Of a stretch of 64,000 nt of DNA, positions 8,762-16,335 are shown one piece after another (position 1 is the first letter of the stretch; each line of letters starts with the position of its first letter). Made by a program: the position numbers and the translations under genes. The notes beneath the pieces are model-generated. The model was given only the letters and a program-made list of their open reading frames with translations, did no database searches and was not told the origin of the DNA. Source of the stretch: an uncultured Bacteroidales bacterium (GTDB taxonomy: Bacteria > Bacteroidota > Bacteroidia > Bacteroidales > P3); the NCBI GenBank assembly GCA_900318175.1, contig ONJQ01000001.1, forward strand, positions 1-64,000. The letters are read 5' to 3'.

Positions 8762-8854
8762 GCTATCAAATACTTATACCTAAATAATCGCATTCGGCAA
8801 AAGAATGGAAACTCTCATTGTCTTCTATCCCGAGTCTGCTTGCTCGTTCGGTCT

Positions 8855-8963
8855 AACTCCACTCGCTGTTACACATTCTTTAATTCCGTCAAAAGTATTT
8901 ATCGTTTAAAAAAGGAAGAAATGTTAGAGAAATATTAGAGAACTGAGGAAGAAGGAGCGAAGG
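8855..8963 (-). repeat. Dispersed repeat R1, copy A
   Basis: One of five ~111 bp intergenic elements. Read on the minus strand, it begins CCTTCGCTCCTTC, continues with TCAGTTCTCTAATATTT and CATTTCTTCCTTTTTT, and ends near GCGAGTGGAGTT. It lies between the 3' end of msrA and the 5' end of the DUF5714 gene. The left half closely matches copy B; the right half is more diverged and contains the DUF5714 promoter box. Confidence 0.75.
8890..8897 (-). promoter_or_regulatory. Putative -7 box for the DUF5714 gene
   Basis: The minus strand reads TACTTTTG, about 129 bp before the upstream start and inside repeat copy A. Confidence 0.45.
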
Positions 8964-8986
8964 TAGGGCGAGCCGAGGCCGCAACA

Positions 8987-9943
8987 TCAAGGCAATAGGG
9001 CAGCCACCTCTTCGAGGAAATGGCGGTCGGCGTGGTCGAAATAGGCAAGGTGTTGGCTGTCAATGTCGAGCACCGCTACCACGTTGCCCTCTTGCTTGAC
9101 TGGAACCACAATTTCGCTGCGCGAGGCCGAACTACAGGCTATATGGCCGGGGAACTGCTCCACGTCCGGCACCATGAGGGTGCGGCGTTCCTTCCAGGCC
9201 GACCCGCAGACACCCTTGCCGAAGGCGATGTGCATGCAAGCCACAGGGCCCTGGAAGGGGCCGAGCACCAGTTCGTCCTGCACAACACGGTAGAAGCCTG
9301 TCCACCAGAAATGGAAAGCGTCGTGCAGCAGGGCGGCGGTGTTGGCCATGCGGGCAACGGAGTCCTTCTCGCCGTCGAGCAGGGAGCGCATCTGTTTCAA
9401 CGCCAGTCTGTACTGCTCGGCTTTTTGCAGGGTGCGGAGGTCGCGGGCTGCGCGGGCCTCGGCAAAAAGGGTCACGGGCAGGTGACAATAGCCGTTGGGA
9501 TTGGTTACGAGATAGTCCTGATGGTAGTCCTCGGCACGGAAGAAGTTGATGAGGGGCTCCACCTCGACCTGGAGGGGCTTGGAGTAGCGTTCGGCCTCGC
9601 GGTCCATGACCTGACGGATGAAGGGGAGGTCGTCGGGGTCGGTGTAGTAGATGCCCGTGCGGTAGCGCGTGCCGCGGTCCTCGCCTTGCTGATTCAGGCT
9701 GGTGGGGTCTATGGCCTTGAAATACATCTGCAGCAGAAAGTTGAGGCTGACACGCAGGGGGTCGAAACGGAGGTGGACGGTCTCGGCAAAGCCCGTGGTG
9801 TCGGTGTAGACCTGCTCGTAGGTGGGGTTGTCGGTATGGCCGTTGGCAAAGCCCACCTCGGTGAAAAGGACACCGTCAATCTGTTTGAAAAAATGCTCGG
9901 CGCCCCAAAAGCACCCAGCCGCGAGATAGAGATCTTTATCCAT
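8987..9943 (-). CDS. msrA: Bifunctional methionine sulfoxide reductase: MsrA fused to GAF-type free-Met-(R)-sulfoxide reductase
   Basis: A 318-residue two-domain enzyme. Residues 1-~165 are MsrA, which reduces protein or free Met-(S)-sulfoxide; it has the catalytic GCFWG motif (Cys11), a YHQDYL segment and a resolving Cys153 in NPNGYCH. After a ~20-residue helical linker, residues ~185-318 are a GAF domain of the fRMsr/MsrC type, which reduces free Met-(R)-sulfoxide: LGPFQGPVAC, GKGVCGSAW, GHIACSSASRSEI, VLDIDS. Its three cysteines (236, 246, 270) have the 10 and 24 spacing of Cys84, Cys94 and Cys118 in E. coli YebR. The fusion would reduce both diastereomers of free methionine sulfoxide in the cytoplasm. 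A TACTTTTG box lies 78 bp upstream. No frameshift is visible at the junction. Confidence 0.92.
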   Translation of the reverse strand: MDKDLYLAAGCFWGAEHFFKQIDGVLFTEVGFANGHTDNPTYEQVYTDTTGFAETVHLRFDPLRVSLNFLLQMYFKAIDPTSLNQQGEDRGTRYRTGIYYTDPDDLPFIRQVMDREAERYSKPLQVEVEPLINFFRAEDYHQDYLVTNPNGYCHLPVTLFAEARAARDLRTLQKAEQYRLALKQMRSLLDGEKDSVARMANTAALLHDAFHFWWTGFYRVVQDELVLGPFQGPVACMHIAFGKGVCGSAWKERRTLMVPDVEQFPGHIACSSASRSEIVVPVKQEGNVVAVLDIDSQHLAYFDHADRHFLEEVAALLP

Positions 9944-10020
9944 GGGTTATATTTTAATTGTTACAATGCACTATTTTTACTTCCTAAGCAAGAGGAATAA
10001 CTTCAATAATATTGATTTTG

Positions 10021-10028
10021 CAAAAGTA
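10021..10028 (-). promoter_or_regulatory. Putative -7 box for msrA fusion
   Basis: The minus strand reads TACTTTTG (TAnnTTTG), 78 bp upstream of the start codon in an AT-rich spacer. Confidence 0.6.
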
Positions 10029-10137
10029 CTAAAAAAAATCCACATTAGATAAAAAAACACACTCAAAGTAAGGTGATAAAACAGAGCATACTTCGACACT
10101 CGGATAAAAGAAAAGTGAGTATATGGGGAAAAAAACG

Positions 10138-10145
10138 TATATTTG
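10138..10145 (+). promoter_or_regulatory. Bacteroidota -7 box for the R-M operon
   Basis: TATATTTG lies 56 bp before the endonuclease ATG at 10201. It argues against the upstream in-frame start at 10174. Confidence 0.7.
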
Positions 10146-10200
10146 CAATCTGAAACTACACAAAGATTGACCATTGATTGGACTATCAAATAGGCTGCAG

Positions 10201-10869
10201 ATGAAGAATCAAGATTATGATACACTGATAAAAAAGGCTGTTAATGACTTTTGGGAAACTCGGAAAGTGCAAAAAGGAGTTCTCGCGGGTAAACAGCTGG
10301 ACTCTTTCATTGCACTATTGAGAAAAGTGGCAAAAGAATCTGGCGTTCCCAATGAATGCATCCATGAGAAAAACGGTCACGTGCCAGGTTACTTCCGCGC
10401 CACTAAGGAATGGGACATGGTTATTACTACCCCAAAAGGAAACCTTGCGGCAGCCATCGAATTGAAGTCACAGGTGGGTTCTTACGGGAATAACCTCAAC
10501 AACCGGGTAGAAGAGTCGATTGGTTCGGCAGAAGACTTCTGGACAGCTTTTAGGGAGAAGTCATTCACGAGTACACAGACACCTTGGTTGGGATACTTCA
10601 TTGTGGTGGGTGATGACGAAACGTCAAGACATCCTGTCAAAGTGAACAACCCTTTGTTCTCCGCCCGCAGAGAATTCGATGGAGCATCATATCTTGACCG
10701 ATACACTATTCTATGTCAAAGGTTGATATTAGAGCACAAATATAATGCAGTGGCACTATTGGCCACAGCCGATAAGGCGCATTACAGGTCACTTGCAGAG
10801 AGCATATCTGTAATATCATTCTTGCAATCATTCAAAGGATACCTGTCAGGGATTAAAGATGAGTTCTGA
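10201..10869 (+). CDS. Type II restriction endonuclease, PaeR7I (XhoI) family
   Basis: A 222-residue protein resembling R.PaeR7I, the CTCGAG-specific enzyme. Conserved stretches are EKNGHVPGYFRATKEWDMVI, the PD-(D/E)XK-type catalytic pair (D in EWDMVI, then AAIELKSQ), RVEESIGSAEDFW, and TPWLGYFIVVGDD. It should cut unmodified DNA as a homodimer in the cytoplasm. The gene overlaps the methyltransferase start by 11 bp and shares its promoter, a standard type II layout. Base composition is clearly AT-richer than the flanking genes, which points to acquisition by transfer. The specificity is inferred from family resemblance only. Confidence 0.88.
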   Translation: MKNQDYDTLIKKAVNDFWETRKVQKGVLAGKQLDSFIALLRKVAKESGVPNECIHEKNGHVPGYFRATKEWDMVITTPKGNLAAAIELKSQVGSYGNNLNNRVEESIGSAEDFWTAFREKSFTSTQTPWLGYFIVVGDDETSRHPVKVNNPLFSARREFDGASYLDRYTILCQRLILEHKYNAVALLATADKAHYRSLAESISVISFLQSFKGYLSGIKDEF

Positions 10870-12469
10870 GGAGGCTTTTTACGGACTGAGGAAAAACGGC
10901 AAGGCTCATGGAGATGTGTTTACTCATCCCGATGTTGTCGAGTACATGCTGGATTTGAGTGATTATAGAGCCGAGCGCAACCTGTCGGCTGTCACAGTAA
11001 TGGAACCTTCATGCGGAGATGGAGCCTTTTTGATAGCCATAACACATCGACTAAAAGAGTCGGCTCTGCTTTACGGTTTCGACCTCGACCAAGCATACCA
11101 CAAGAATATCATTGCAATGGATATCGACCCTGTCAAAATCATCCGCTGTGTTGACAGGATGAAGCAATTATTTCCTGAAATCAATAATCCAGAAGACAAG
11201 ATAATTGAAGGGGACTATTTATTAACATCGCTCCCTCCAGTTGACATCGTTATAGGAAATCCGCCATACATCAGATACGAGAATATACCCGACACAAAAT
11301 TTGAGGAATACAAACAGAGATTCTCTACATTCTTTTACCGAGCAGATATCTATGTTTTGTTTTACGAGCATTCACTTAAGCAGCTAAAAAGCAACGGTAA
11401 GCACTGCTTTATCTGTTCAAACAGATGGATAAAAGGCTATTATGGAAAAAAAATACGCAGATTGATTGCTCAAAACTATCATATCAATTACTTGATTGAT
11501 ATGGAGAGAGCTGATGCATTCACAGAGAGTGTGCATGCATACCCTTCCATCACCCTCATTACTAATGAAACTCTTTCCGGAAACCTGTTATACGGGCAGA
11601 CATCCTCAGTGGAGCAATTGCCCAACATTTGTTTCAAACCATTAGTCCATCCCGTGGACGAAAACTGGAACACGATGTTTCCAACAATTAATGATGTACA
11701 ACCGCTTCCTACTATTGAAGAACAAGGATTTCGTATTGGCATAGGGGTTGCGACTGGCGCTGACAGGGTATTTATCTCAAAATGTCTGAAGGGGTTGATA
11801 GAGGACGAATTGCTAATACCAGCAATTAACGCACACGATTTAAAGAACAATACCCTGCAATGGGATGAGCGATATTTACTGAATCCATACACAGCCAATG
11901 GTTCATTGATTAACTTATCAAGATACCCTAAATGTCAGAACTATTTAGAAGCCAATCGGGCCAAATTGTCATCCCGTCACATTTCAAAAAACAATCCTAA
12001 TAAATGGTATGCAACCATTGACCGAATCAAGCCGGAACTACAGCACACACCCAAGATACTGCTACCAGACATGACCAGCAATGAATTCATCTTTGTAGAT
12101 GAAGGGAAATACTACCCTTTGCACAACATTTATTACATCGTAGGAAGAAGTGTAAAAGAACTGAAAGTGCTGTCGTCTATACTGATGTCTGACCATGTCA
12201 GAAGTCAGTTGGATTGCGTCACAAACCACATGAATGGAGGGTATGCACGCTGGCAAAGCCAACATTTGAAGAAGCTTAGATTACCCGATATCAATCTAAT
12301 TACTGAAGAAGAGATGTCTTTAATAATACAATGCTATGACAGACATGACATTGCGTCCATTAATTCAATTGTAGACCATATTGTAAACAAACAAATAAAC
12401 CATAAAGAACAAAACGTTCACAAACACCATATTCCAGTACAACAGACTATAGCATTTAACTTCGCCTAA
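10859..12469 (+). CDS. Adenine-specific DNA methyltransferase of the PaeR7I-like R-M system
   Basis: A 536-residue N6-adenine methyltransferase (M.PaeR7I is of similar size). SAM motif I is VMEPSCGDGAFLIAI near residue 50, and catalytic motif IV is NPPY in VDIVIGNPPYIRYENI near residue 130. A C-terminal target-recognition region follows with typical elements such as ILLPDMTSN and a late GGYARWQSQHLKKLRLP. It protects the host site that the upstream endonuclease cuts. The ATG at 10859 lies within the end of the endonuclease gene in another frame, giving translational coupling. It has the same AT-rich composition as its partner. An intact frame suggests an active system. Confidence 0.9.
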   Translation: MSSEEAFYGLRKNGKAHGDVFTHPDVVEYMLDLSDYRAERNLSAVTVMEPSCGDGAFLIAITHRLKESALLYGFDLDQAYHKNIIAMDIDPVKIIRCVDRMKQLFPEINNPEDKIIEGDYLLTSLPPVDIVIGNPPYIRYENIPDTKFEEYKQRFSTFFYRADIYVLFYEHSLKQLKSNGKHCFICSNRWIKGYYGKKIRRLIAQNYHINYLIDMERADAFTESVHAYPSITLITNETLSGNLLYGQTSSVEQLPNICFKPLVHPVDENWNTMFPTINDVQPLPTIEEQGFRIGIGVATGADRVFISKCLKGLIEDELLIPAINAHDLKNNTLQWDERYLLNPYTANGSLINLSRYPKCQNYLEANRAKLSSRHISKNNPNKWYATIDRIKPELQHTPKILLPDMTSNEFIFVDEGKYYPLHNIYYIVGRSVKELKVLSSILMSDHVRSQLDCVTNHMNGGYARWQSQHLKKLRLPDINLITEEEMSLIIQCYDRHDIASINSIVDHIVNKQINHKEQNVHKHHIPVQQTIAFNFA

Positions 12470-12475
12470 CTTATA

Positions 12476-12874
12476 CTAACCTTTTGTAGTAGCAGTAGGG
12501 CTGGATGGGTTGGTGTGCAGGTATTCGTTGCATTTGGATTCGGCCTTGGCTTTGATTTCGGGGGTGATGCAGTCGTGAAGCACTTTGACAACGTAGAGGA
12601 GGGCGAGGAGGTCGTCGACAAAGCCGGTGCCGGGAAGGAAGTCGGGAATGAGGTCGATGGGGAGGATGAAGTAGCCCAGCACCCCGACAATGAGGCGTTT
12701 GTGCTTCAATGGGATATGGGCGTCGGTGAGCATATAGTAGAGCAGCAGCACGTTGTAGATCACCTTACGGCCAGCCTTGGCAGCAACCGATTTGAGCTTG
12801 GATAAGAGGGAGTGGTCGTCGTAGTGGCGGCCATACTTCTCTATGTTTTGTGGTACGAGTGCGTTTTGTGACAT
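12476..12874 (-). CDS. YkvA/DUF1232-family membrane protein
   Basis: A 132-residue protein with the DUF1232 signature: YNVLLLYYMLTDAHIPLKHK, then GVLGYFILPIDLIPDFLPG and FVDDLLALLYVV. The motif YFILPIDLIPDFLPG, a hydrophobic hairpin with conserved Pro-Asp, defines the family. Members are small membrane-associated proteins without a proven function. It converges with the methyltransferase gene (only a few bases between stops) and is GC-rich like the core genome, so the R-M insertion boundary lies here. The C-terminus is a low-complexity Ser/Thr/Pro tail. Confidence 0.85.
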   Translation of the reverse strand: MSQNALVPQNIEKYGRHYDDHSLLSKLKSVAAKAGRKVIYNVLLLYYMLTDAHIPLKHKRLIVGVLGYFILPIDLIPDFLPGTGFVDDLLALLYVVKVLHDCITPEIKAKAESKCNEYLHTNPSSPTATTKG

Positions 12875-13108
12875 GTACTGATGGCTTTGAGAGTTGTTAC
12901 TGAACGGATGGGGTTGGCGTGATTTGCATCCTATCTTTTTTCAACCGATGTAATAACTGCAAAAAGGAGGTTTTAGTATGTGAGGTGAACAATTGTGTTG
13001 GCAGAAAGGGCTATCCATCACCCTGCCAATCTCAAAAAAAGTTGTATCTGGAAAAGGCTATCGCAAAACAGCATAATATATACTTTTAATTGAAATCCAG
13101 CAGAGACC

Positions 13109-13116
13109 TACTTTTG
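13109..13116 (+). promoter_or_regulatory. Orphan -7 box upstream of a terminator
   Basis: TACTTTTG with a TTG element at 13090-13092, giving a 19 bp offset, which fits a Bacteroidota promoter. No coding gene follows on this strand. Confidence 0.5.
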
Positions 13117-13135
13117 CCACTCCGCACATCAAGAG

Positions 13136-13169
13136 AAACGGCGCACCATGCGGTACGCCGTTTTCTTTT
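13136..13169 (+). terminator. Terminator-like hairpin behind the orphan promoter
   Basis: Stem AAACGGCG/CGCCGTTT (13136-13143 with 13156-13163) plus an inner ACC/GGT pair, followed by a TTTTCTTTT tract. Read on the minus strand it would follow no minus-strand gene, because xerD ends downstream of it at 13233. Confidence 0.6.
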
Positions 13170-13232
13170 CGCAGAACTAATGAAGATGTGTTAATGTGTG
13201 AATCAATTCAAGGATTCCCGAAATAGCACATT

Positions 13233-14156
13233 CTAATGTTTCTTGTAGTGGGGGTGATATGTGCTGATGGTGTCGCGGAGGTATTGGCGGGAGAGGTGGG
13301 TGTAGATCTCAGTGGTGGTGAGACTTTCGTGGCCCAGCATCTCCTGCACGGCACGCAGGTCGGCACCGTTCTGCACCAGTTCCGTGGCGAAGCTGTGGCG
13401 CAGGCTGTGGGGCGACACGCGTTTCTTTATGCCCGCCTCCTCCGCGGCCTGCTTGATAAATTGGAACACTGCCACGCGCGTCAGCCTGTGTCCCCGCAGA
13501 TTGAGGAATACATACAACTCCTCCCCCGGCTGGATGGTCAACTGGCTCCGCTGATAGAGGATATAATCCTGCACCAACTTCAGCGCACGGCTGTTGATGG
13601 GCACCCAACGCTCCTTGTTGCCCTTTCCCACCACCTGCAGCATCTGCTCTTCGGCATAGATGTTGGAGAGTTTCAGGTTCACCAGTTCGGATACACGCAG
13701 CCCGCAACCATACAGCACCTCCACCATGACATAGTTGCGATCCTCGCCGGGTTTGCTGCGATTGAACGTCTTCTGCATGGCCTCAATGTCCTCGTCGGTG
13801 AGCACATCGGGCAGATGCTCCGGGCGCGTGGGCATTTCGAGGAAATCGGCAGGATTGTCCTTCAAGAGATCCTCCTGCACAAGCATGCGGAAAAAGGCAC
13901 GCCAGCCCGAAATGATACGGCACTGGGTCGTGGGGGCCACATCCACCTCGGCCAGCAAGGCGGTGACCTGGCGCAGATGGTCAGGAGTAATTTCAGTAGG
14001 CTGCAGACCCAACGGCTCTGCCCAACGGCTCAGGTGGTGGACATCCCGCAGGTAGGCCAGAACAGTATTGTCCGACAGACCCCGTTCAAGCCGCAGCCGC
14101 AGCTCGAAATCCTTGGTGAAATCTATCCAAGCGGACTGTCCCCCTGTAGTGTCCAC
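13233..14156 (-). CDS. xerD: Tyrosine site-specific recombinase XerD/XerC
   Basis: A 307-residue Xer recombinase. The N-terminal SAM-like core-binding domain (FELRLRLERGLSDNTVLAYL) is followed by the catalytic domain with R in YGCGLRVSELVNL, K in VVGKGNKERWVPI, the HSLRHSFATEL box and LGHESLTTTEIYTHL with the H and nucleophile Y. Length and end (YHPHYKKH) match the chromosomal XerD that resolves chromosome dimers at dif with FtsK, rather than a mobile-element integrase. The start is a GTG; no suitable ATG is in frame. It follows mtgA by 19 bp and is probably co-transcribed. XerC versus XerD cannot be settled from one copy. Confidence 0.9.
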   Translation of the reverse strand: MDTTGGQSAWIDFTKDFELRLRLERGLSDNTVLAYLRDVHHLSRWAEPLGLQPTEITPDHLRQVTALLAEVDVAPTTQCRIISGWRAFFRMLVQEDLLKDNPADFLEMPTRPEHLPDVLTDEDIEAMQKTFNRSKPGEDRNYVMVEVLYGCGLRVSELVNLKLSNIYAEEQMLQVVGKGNKERWVPINSRALKLVQDYILYQRSQLTIQPGEELYVFLNLRGHRLTRVAVFQFIKQAAEEAGIKKRVSPHSLRHSFATELVQNGADLRAVQEMLGHESLTTTEIYTHLSRQYLRDTISTYHPHYKKH

Positions 14157-14175
14157 GCTCTCCCTTGGTCAATGA

Positions 14176-15039
14176 TTATTTACTGCGATGCTCCAGCATC
14201 CAGATGGCGAAATCGAAAAGGTTCTCCTCCTCCACCATCTTGATGTACTTCTTGTTCTTGCCTTCGACCATCACAATCTTGTCATCCTCACGCTTGGCCA
14301 CGGAGCCATAGGTGCCCATGCGTCCCTGAATGGTGGAAGCGCGGCGGGACAGGTAGCCCGACGGGCGGCCAGGGTTGCTCCTCAGCGGATGGGGCAGGCA
14401 GGCAGCCAAGAGGGCCGCCTCGCGGCGCGTCAGTTCCTTGGCTGAATGGTTGAAATAGTGCTGTGCAGCGGCCTCGCAGCCGTAGATGCCGTCGCCGAAC
14501 TCAATGATGTTCAGGTAGCATTCCATAATGCGACGTTTGCCCCACACTTTCTCTATCAGCACCGTGTAATAAGCCTCCAGAGCCTTGCGCCACATGCTGC
14601 GTGTGTGCGGCAGGAAGCAGTTCTTGGCCGTCTGCTGGCTGATGGTGCTGGCACCGGCCTGTTTGCCTCCGCGCTGGTTTTTCAGGTACACCTCTTTCAT
14701 GCGGTGGATGAAAAAGCCGTGGTGGTACATGAACAAGCCACCATCCTCCGAGATGGCCACGGCATTGATAAGATGCGGCGAGATGTTGTCAATACTCACA
14801 TAGTCGCGCTCAAAGACAACCTTGCGGTCCTTCTCGCCCATCTGGTCGAAAAAGCGCTCCACCATCAGGGGCGTGAGCGGTGGATTGAACACCGAGCAGA
14901 AGAGCACCTGAAACAGCGAGAAACCAAACAGCGCAACCACCGTCACCCAGCAGAAGCGCCACACCTTGCCGAAGAACGAGAGCTGTCTCCAGCGTTTCAT
15001 CCCCTTGCGGCGTTTTGTATTATTCTTTTTCTTTGCCAT
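14176..15039 (-). CDS. mtgA: Monofunctional biosynthetic peptidoglycan transglycosylase MtgA
   Basis: A 287-residue GT51 glycosyltransferase. A basic N-terminus (KKKNNTKRRKGMKRW) and one membrane anchor at about residues 30-50 precede the GT51 domain. The domain has the first catalytic motif AISEDGGLFMYHHGF, then GGKQAGASTISQQTAKN, RKALEAYYTVLIEKVWGKRR, and ECYLNIIEFGDGIYG with the second catalytic Glu. It polymerises lipid II into glycan strands at the outer face of the inner membrane. Residues between the catalytic ED and the HHG carry one more residue than the form I recall for most members (EDxxFxxHHG). A C-terminal ~55-residue tail follows the core. A TACTTTTG box lies 64 bp upstream, and xerD follows 19 bp downstream. 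Confidence 0.93.
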   Translation of the reverse strand: MAKKKNNTKRRKGMKRWRQLSFFGKVWRFCWVTVVALFGFSLFQVLFCSVFNPPLTPLMVERFFDQMGEKDRKVVFERDYVSIDNISPHLINAVAISEDGGLFMYHHGFFIHRMKEVYLKNQRGGKQAGASTISQQTAKNCFLPHTRSMWRKALEAYYTVLIEKVWGKRRIMECYLNIIEFGDGIYGCEAAAQHYFNHSAKELTRREAALLAACLPHPLRSNPGRPSGYLSRRASTIQGRMGTYGSVAKREDDKIVMVEGKNKKYIKMVEEENLFDFAIWMLEHRSK

Positions 15040-15102
15040 TGCAATATAATCTACAATCCTTTAGCAGCCTTTTCCAGCCGCTAAAAACCTAAAAAATGGT
15101 TG

Positions 15103-15110
15103 CAAAAGTA
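15103..15110 (-). promoter_or_regulatory. Putative -7 box for mtgA-xerD
   Basis: The minus strand reads TACTTTTG, 64 bp before the mtgA start codon. Confidence 0.6.
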
Positions 15111-15140
15111 CTATTTTTTTGTCAAATAAATAAAAAAATG

Positions 15141-15148
15141 TATATTTG
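15141..15148 (+). promoter_or_regulatory. -7 box for gap
   Basis: TATATTTG lies 54 bp before the gap ATG, in an AT-rich spacer divergent from mtgA. Confidence 0.75.
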
Positions 15149-15201
15149 TAGACTAAATTTTTTAGATACAAAACACATAAATATCTTAAATACAAAACAA
15201 T

Positions 15202-16209
15202 ATGGCAAAAGTAGCAATCAACGGTTTCGGCCGTATCGGAAGAATGTCTTTCCGCGCCATGCTTGACCATCCCGAGTTGGACATCGTGGCCATAAACGAC
15301 TTGACAAGTGCAGATACCCTCGCATATCTGTTCAAATACGACTCCGTGCATGACAACTTCGAGGGAGAAGTGCACGCCGAAGGCGACTGCATCGTAGTCA
15401 ACGGCAAGAAGGTGAAAATCTATGCCGAGCGTGACCCGCAGAACCTCCCCTGGAAAGAACTGGGTGTCGACATCGTCGTCGAATCCACCGGCCTCTTCAA
15501 AAAGCGCGACCAGATGATGAAACACATCGCCGCTGGTGCCAAGAAGGTCATCCTCACCGTTCCCGCCAGCAAGGCCGAGGACGTGGACGCCACCGTCGTG
15601 ATGGGTGTCAACGACAACGTGCTGACCAAAGAGATGCAACTCGTCTCCAACGCCAGCTGCACCACCAACTGCCTTGCCCCCGTGGCCAAGGTCCTGAACG
15701 ACAAATTCGGCATCAAGCGCGGCTTGATGAACACCATCCACAGCTATACCAACGACCAGAAGATTCTCGACCAGCCCCACAGCGACCTCCGTCGTGCCCG
15801 TGCTGCCGCCGTCTCCATCATCCCCACCTCCAGTGGTGCCGCCAAGGCCGTTGGCCTGGTCATCCCCGAACTGAAGGGCAAGCTGGACGGCTTCGCCATG
15901 CGCGTCCCCACTCCCGACGGCTCTGTTGTTGACCTCACCGCCGAGCTCAACTGCACCGTTACCAAGGAGGAAATCAACGCCGCCATCAAGGCTGCTGCCG
16001 AAGGCCCCATGAAGGGTGTCCTCCAATACATCGAAGACCCCGTGGTCAGCGTCGACATCATCGACAACACCCACAGCTCCATCTTCGACAGCCTGCTCAC
16101 CCAGGTCATGGATGGCAACTTCGTGAAAGTGGTTAGCTGGTATGACAACGAGAAGGGTTACAGCACCCGCGTTGGCGACCTGGCTGCCAAACTGGCCACC
16201 CTGCTCTAA
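15202..16209 (+). CDS. gap: Type I glyceraldehyde-3-phosphate dehydrogenase
   Basis: A 335-residue GAPDH, the standard length. The NAD site MAKVAINGFGRIGR is at the very N-terminus, and the catalytic segment SNASCTTNCLAPVAKV holds the nucleophilic Cys near residue 152. Phosphate-site residues lie in SYTNDQKILD and RRARAAAVSIIPTSSGAAKA, and WYDNEKGYSTRVGDLA sits near the end. It interconverts glyceraldehyde-3-phosphate and 1,3-bisphosphoglycerate in glycolysis and gluconeogenesis. It is a single-gene unit with a TATATTTG promoter and a strong terminator 45 bp after the stop. Codon use is strongly biased to C-ending codons, as expected for a highly expressed gene. Confidence 0.97.
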   Translation: MAKVAINGFGRIGRMSFRAMLDHPELDIVAINDLTSADTLAYLFKYDSVHDNFEGEVHAEGDCIVVNGKKVKIYAERDPQNLPWKELGVDIVVESTGLFKKRDQMMKHIAAGAKKVILTVPASKAEDVDATVVMGVNDNVLTKEMQLVSNASCTTNCLAPVAKVLNDKFGIKRGLMNTIHSYTNDQKILDQPHSDLRRARAAAVSIIPTSSGAAKAVGLVIPELKGKLDGFAMRVPTPDGSVVDLTAELNCTVTKEEINAAIKAAAEGPMKGVLQYIEDPVVSVDIIDNTHSSIFDSLLTQVMDGNFVKVVSWYDNEKGYSTRVGDLAAKLATLL

Positions 16210-16253
16210 ACAAACAAAGCATTGCCCAGCGCAATGCACACTGAATAATTGAT

Positions 16254-16294
16254 GAGAGTTGAGGGCGTCCAGCCACCCTCAACTCTCTTTTTTT
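16254..16294 (+). terminator. Rho-independent terminator of gap
   Basis: Perfect 12 bp stem (16254-16265 with 16276-16287) with a 10 nt loop, followed by seven T. Confidence 0.92.
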
Positions 16295-16335
16295 AGTATC
16301 TTTCACTTGTTCCACTACTAACACTAATAAGAATC

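Larger units (their letters stand above)
12875..13232. other. Intergenic region upstream of DUF1232 and downstream of xerD
   Basis: A 358 bp gap without a credible ORF. It contains an imperfect hairpin built on TTGGCA...TGCCAA around 12994-13028. It also contains a plus-strand promoter box (13109) followed within 30 bp by a terminator-like hairpin (13136-13169). Those two are listed separately. Confidence 0.6.

Noticed and set aside
13233-14156. xerD as an integrase belonging to the adjacent R-M insert
   Set aside because: It is GC-rich like core genes, has chromosomal XerD length and motifs, and is co-transcribed with mtgA.
15061-16239. 392-codon open frame antisense to gap
   Set aside because: Same codon-bias effect; the Gly/Val/Asp-rich translation is a shadow of GAPDH.
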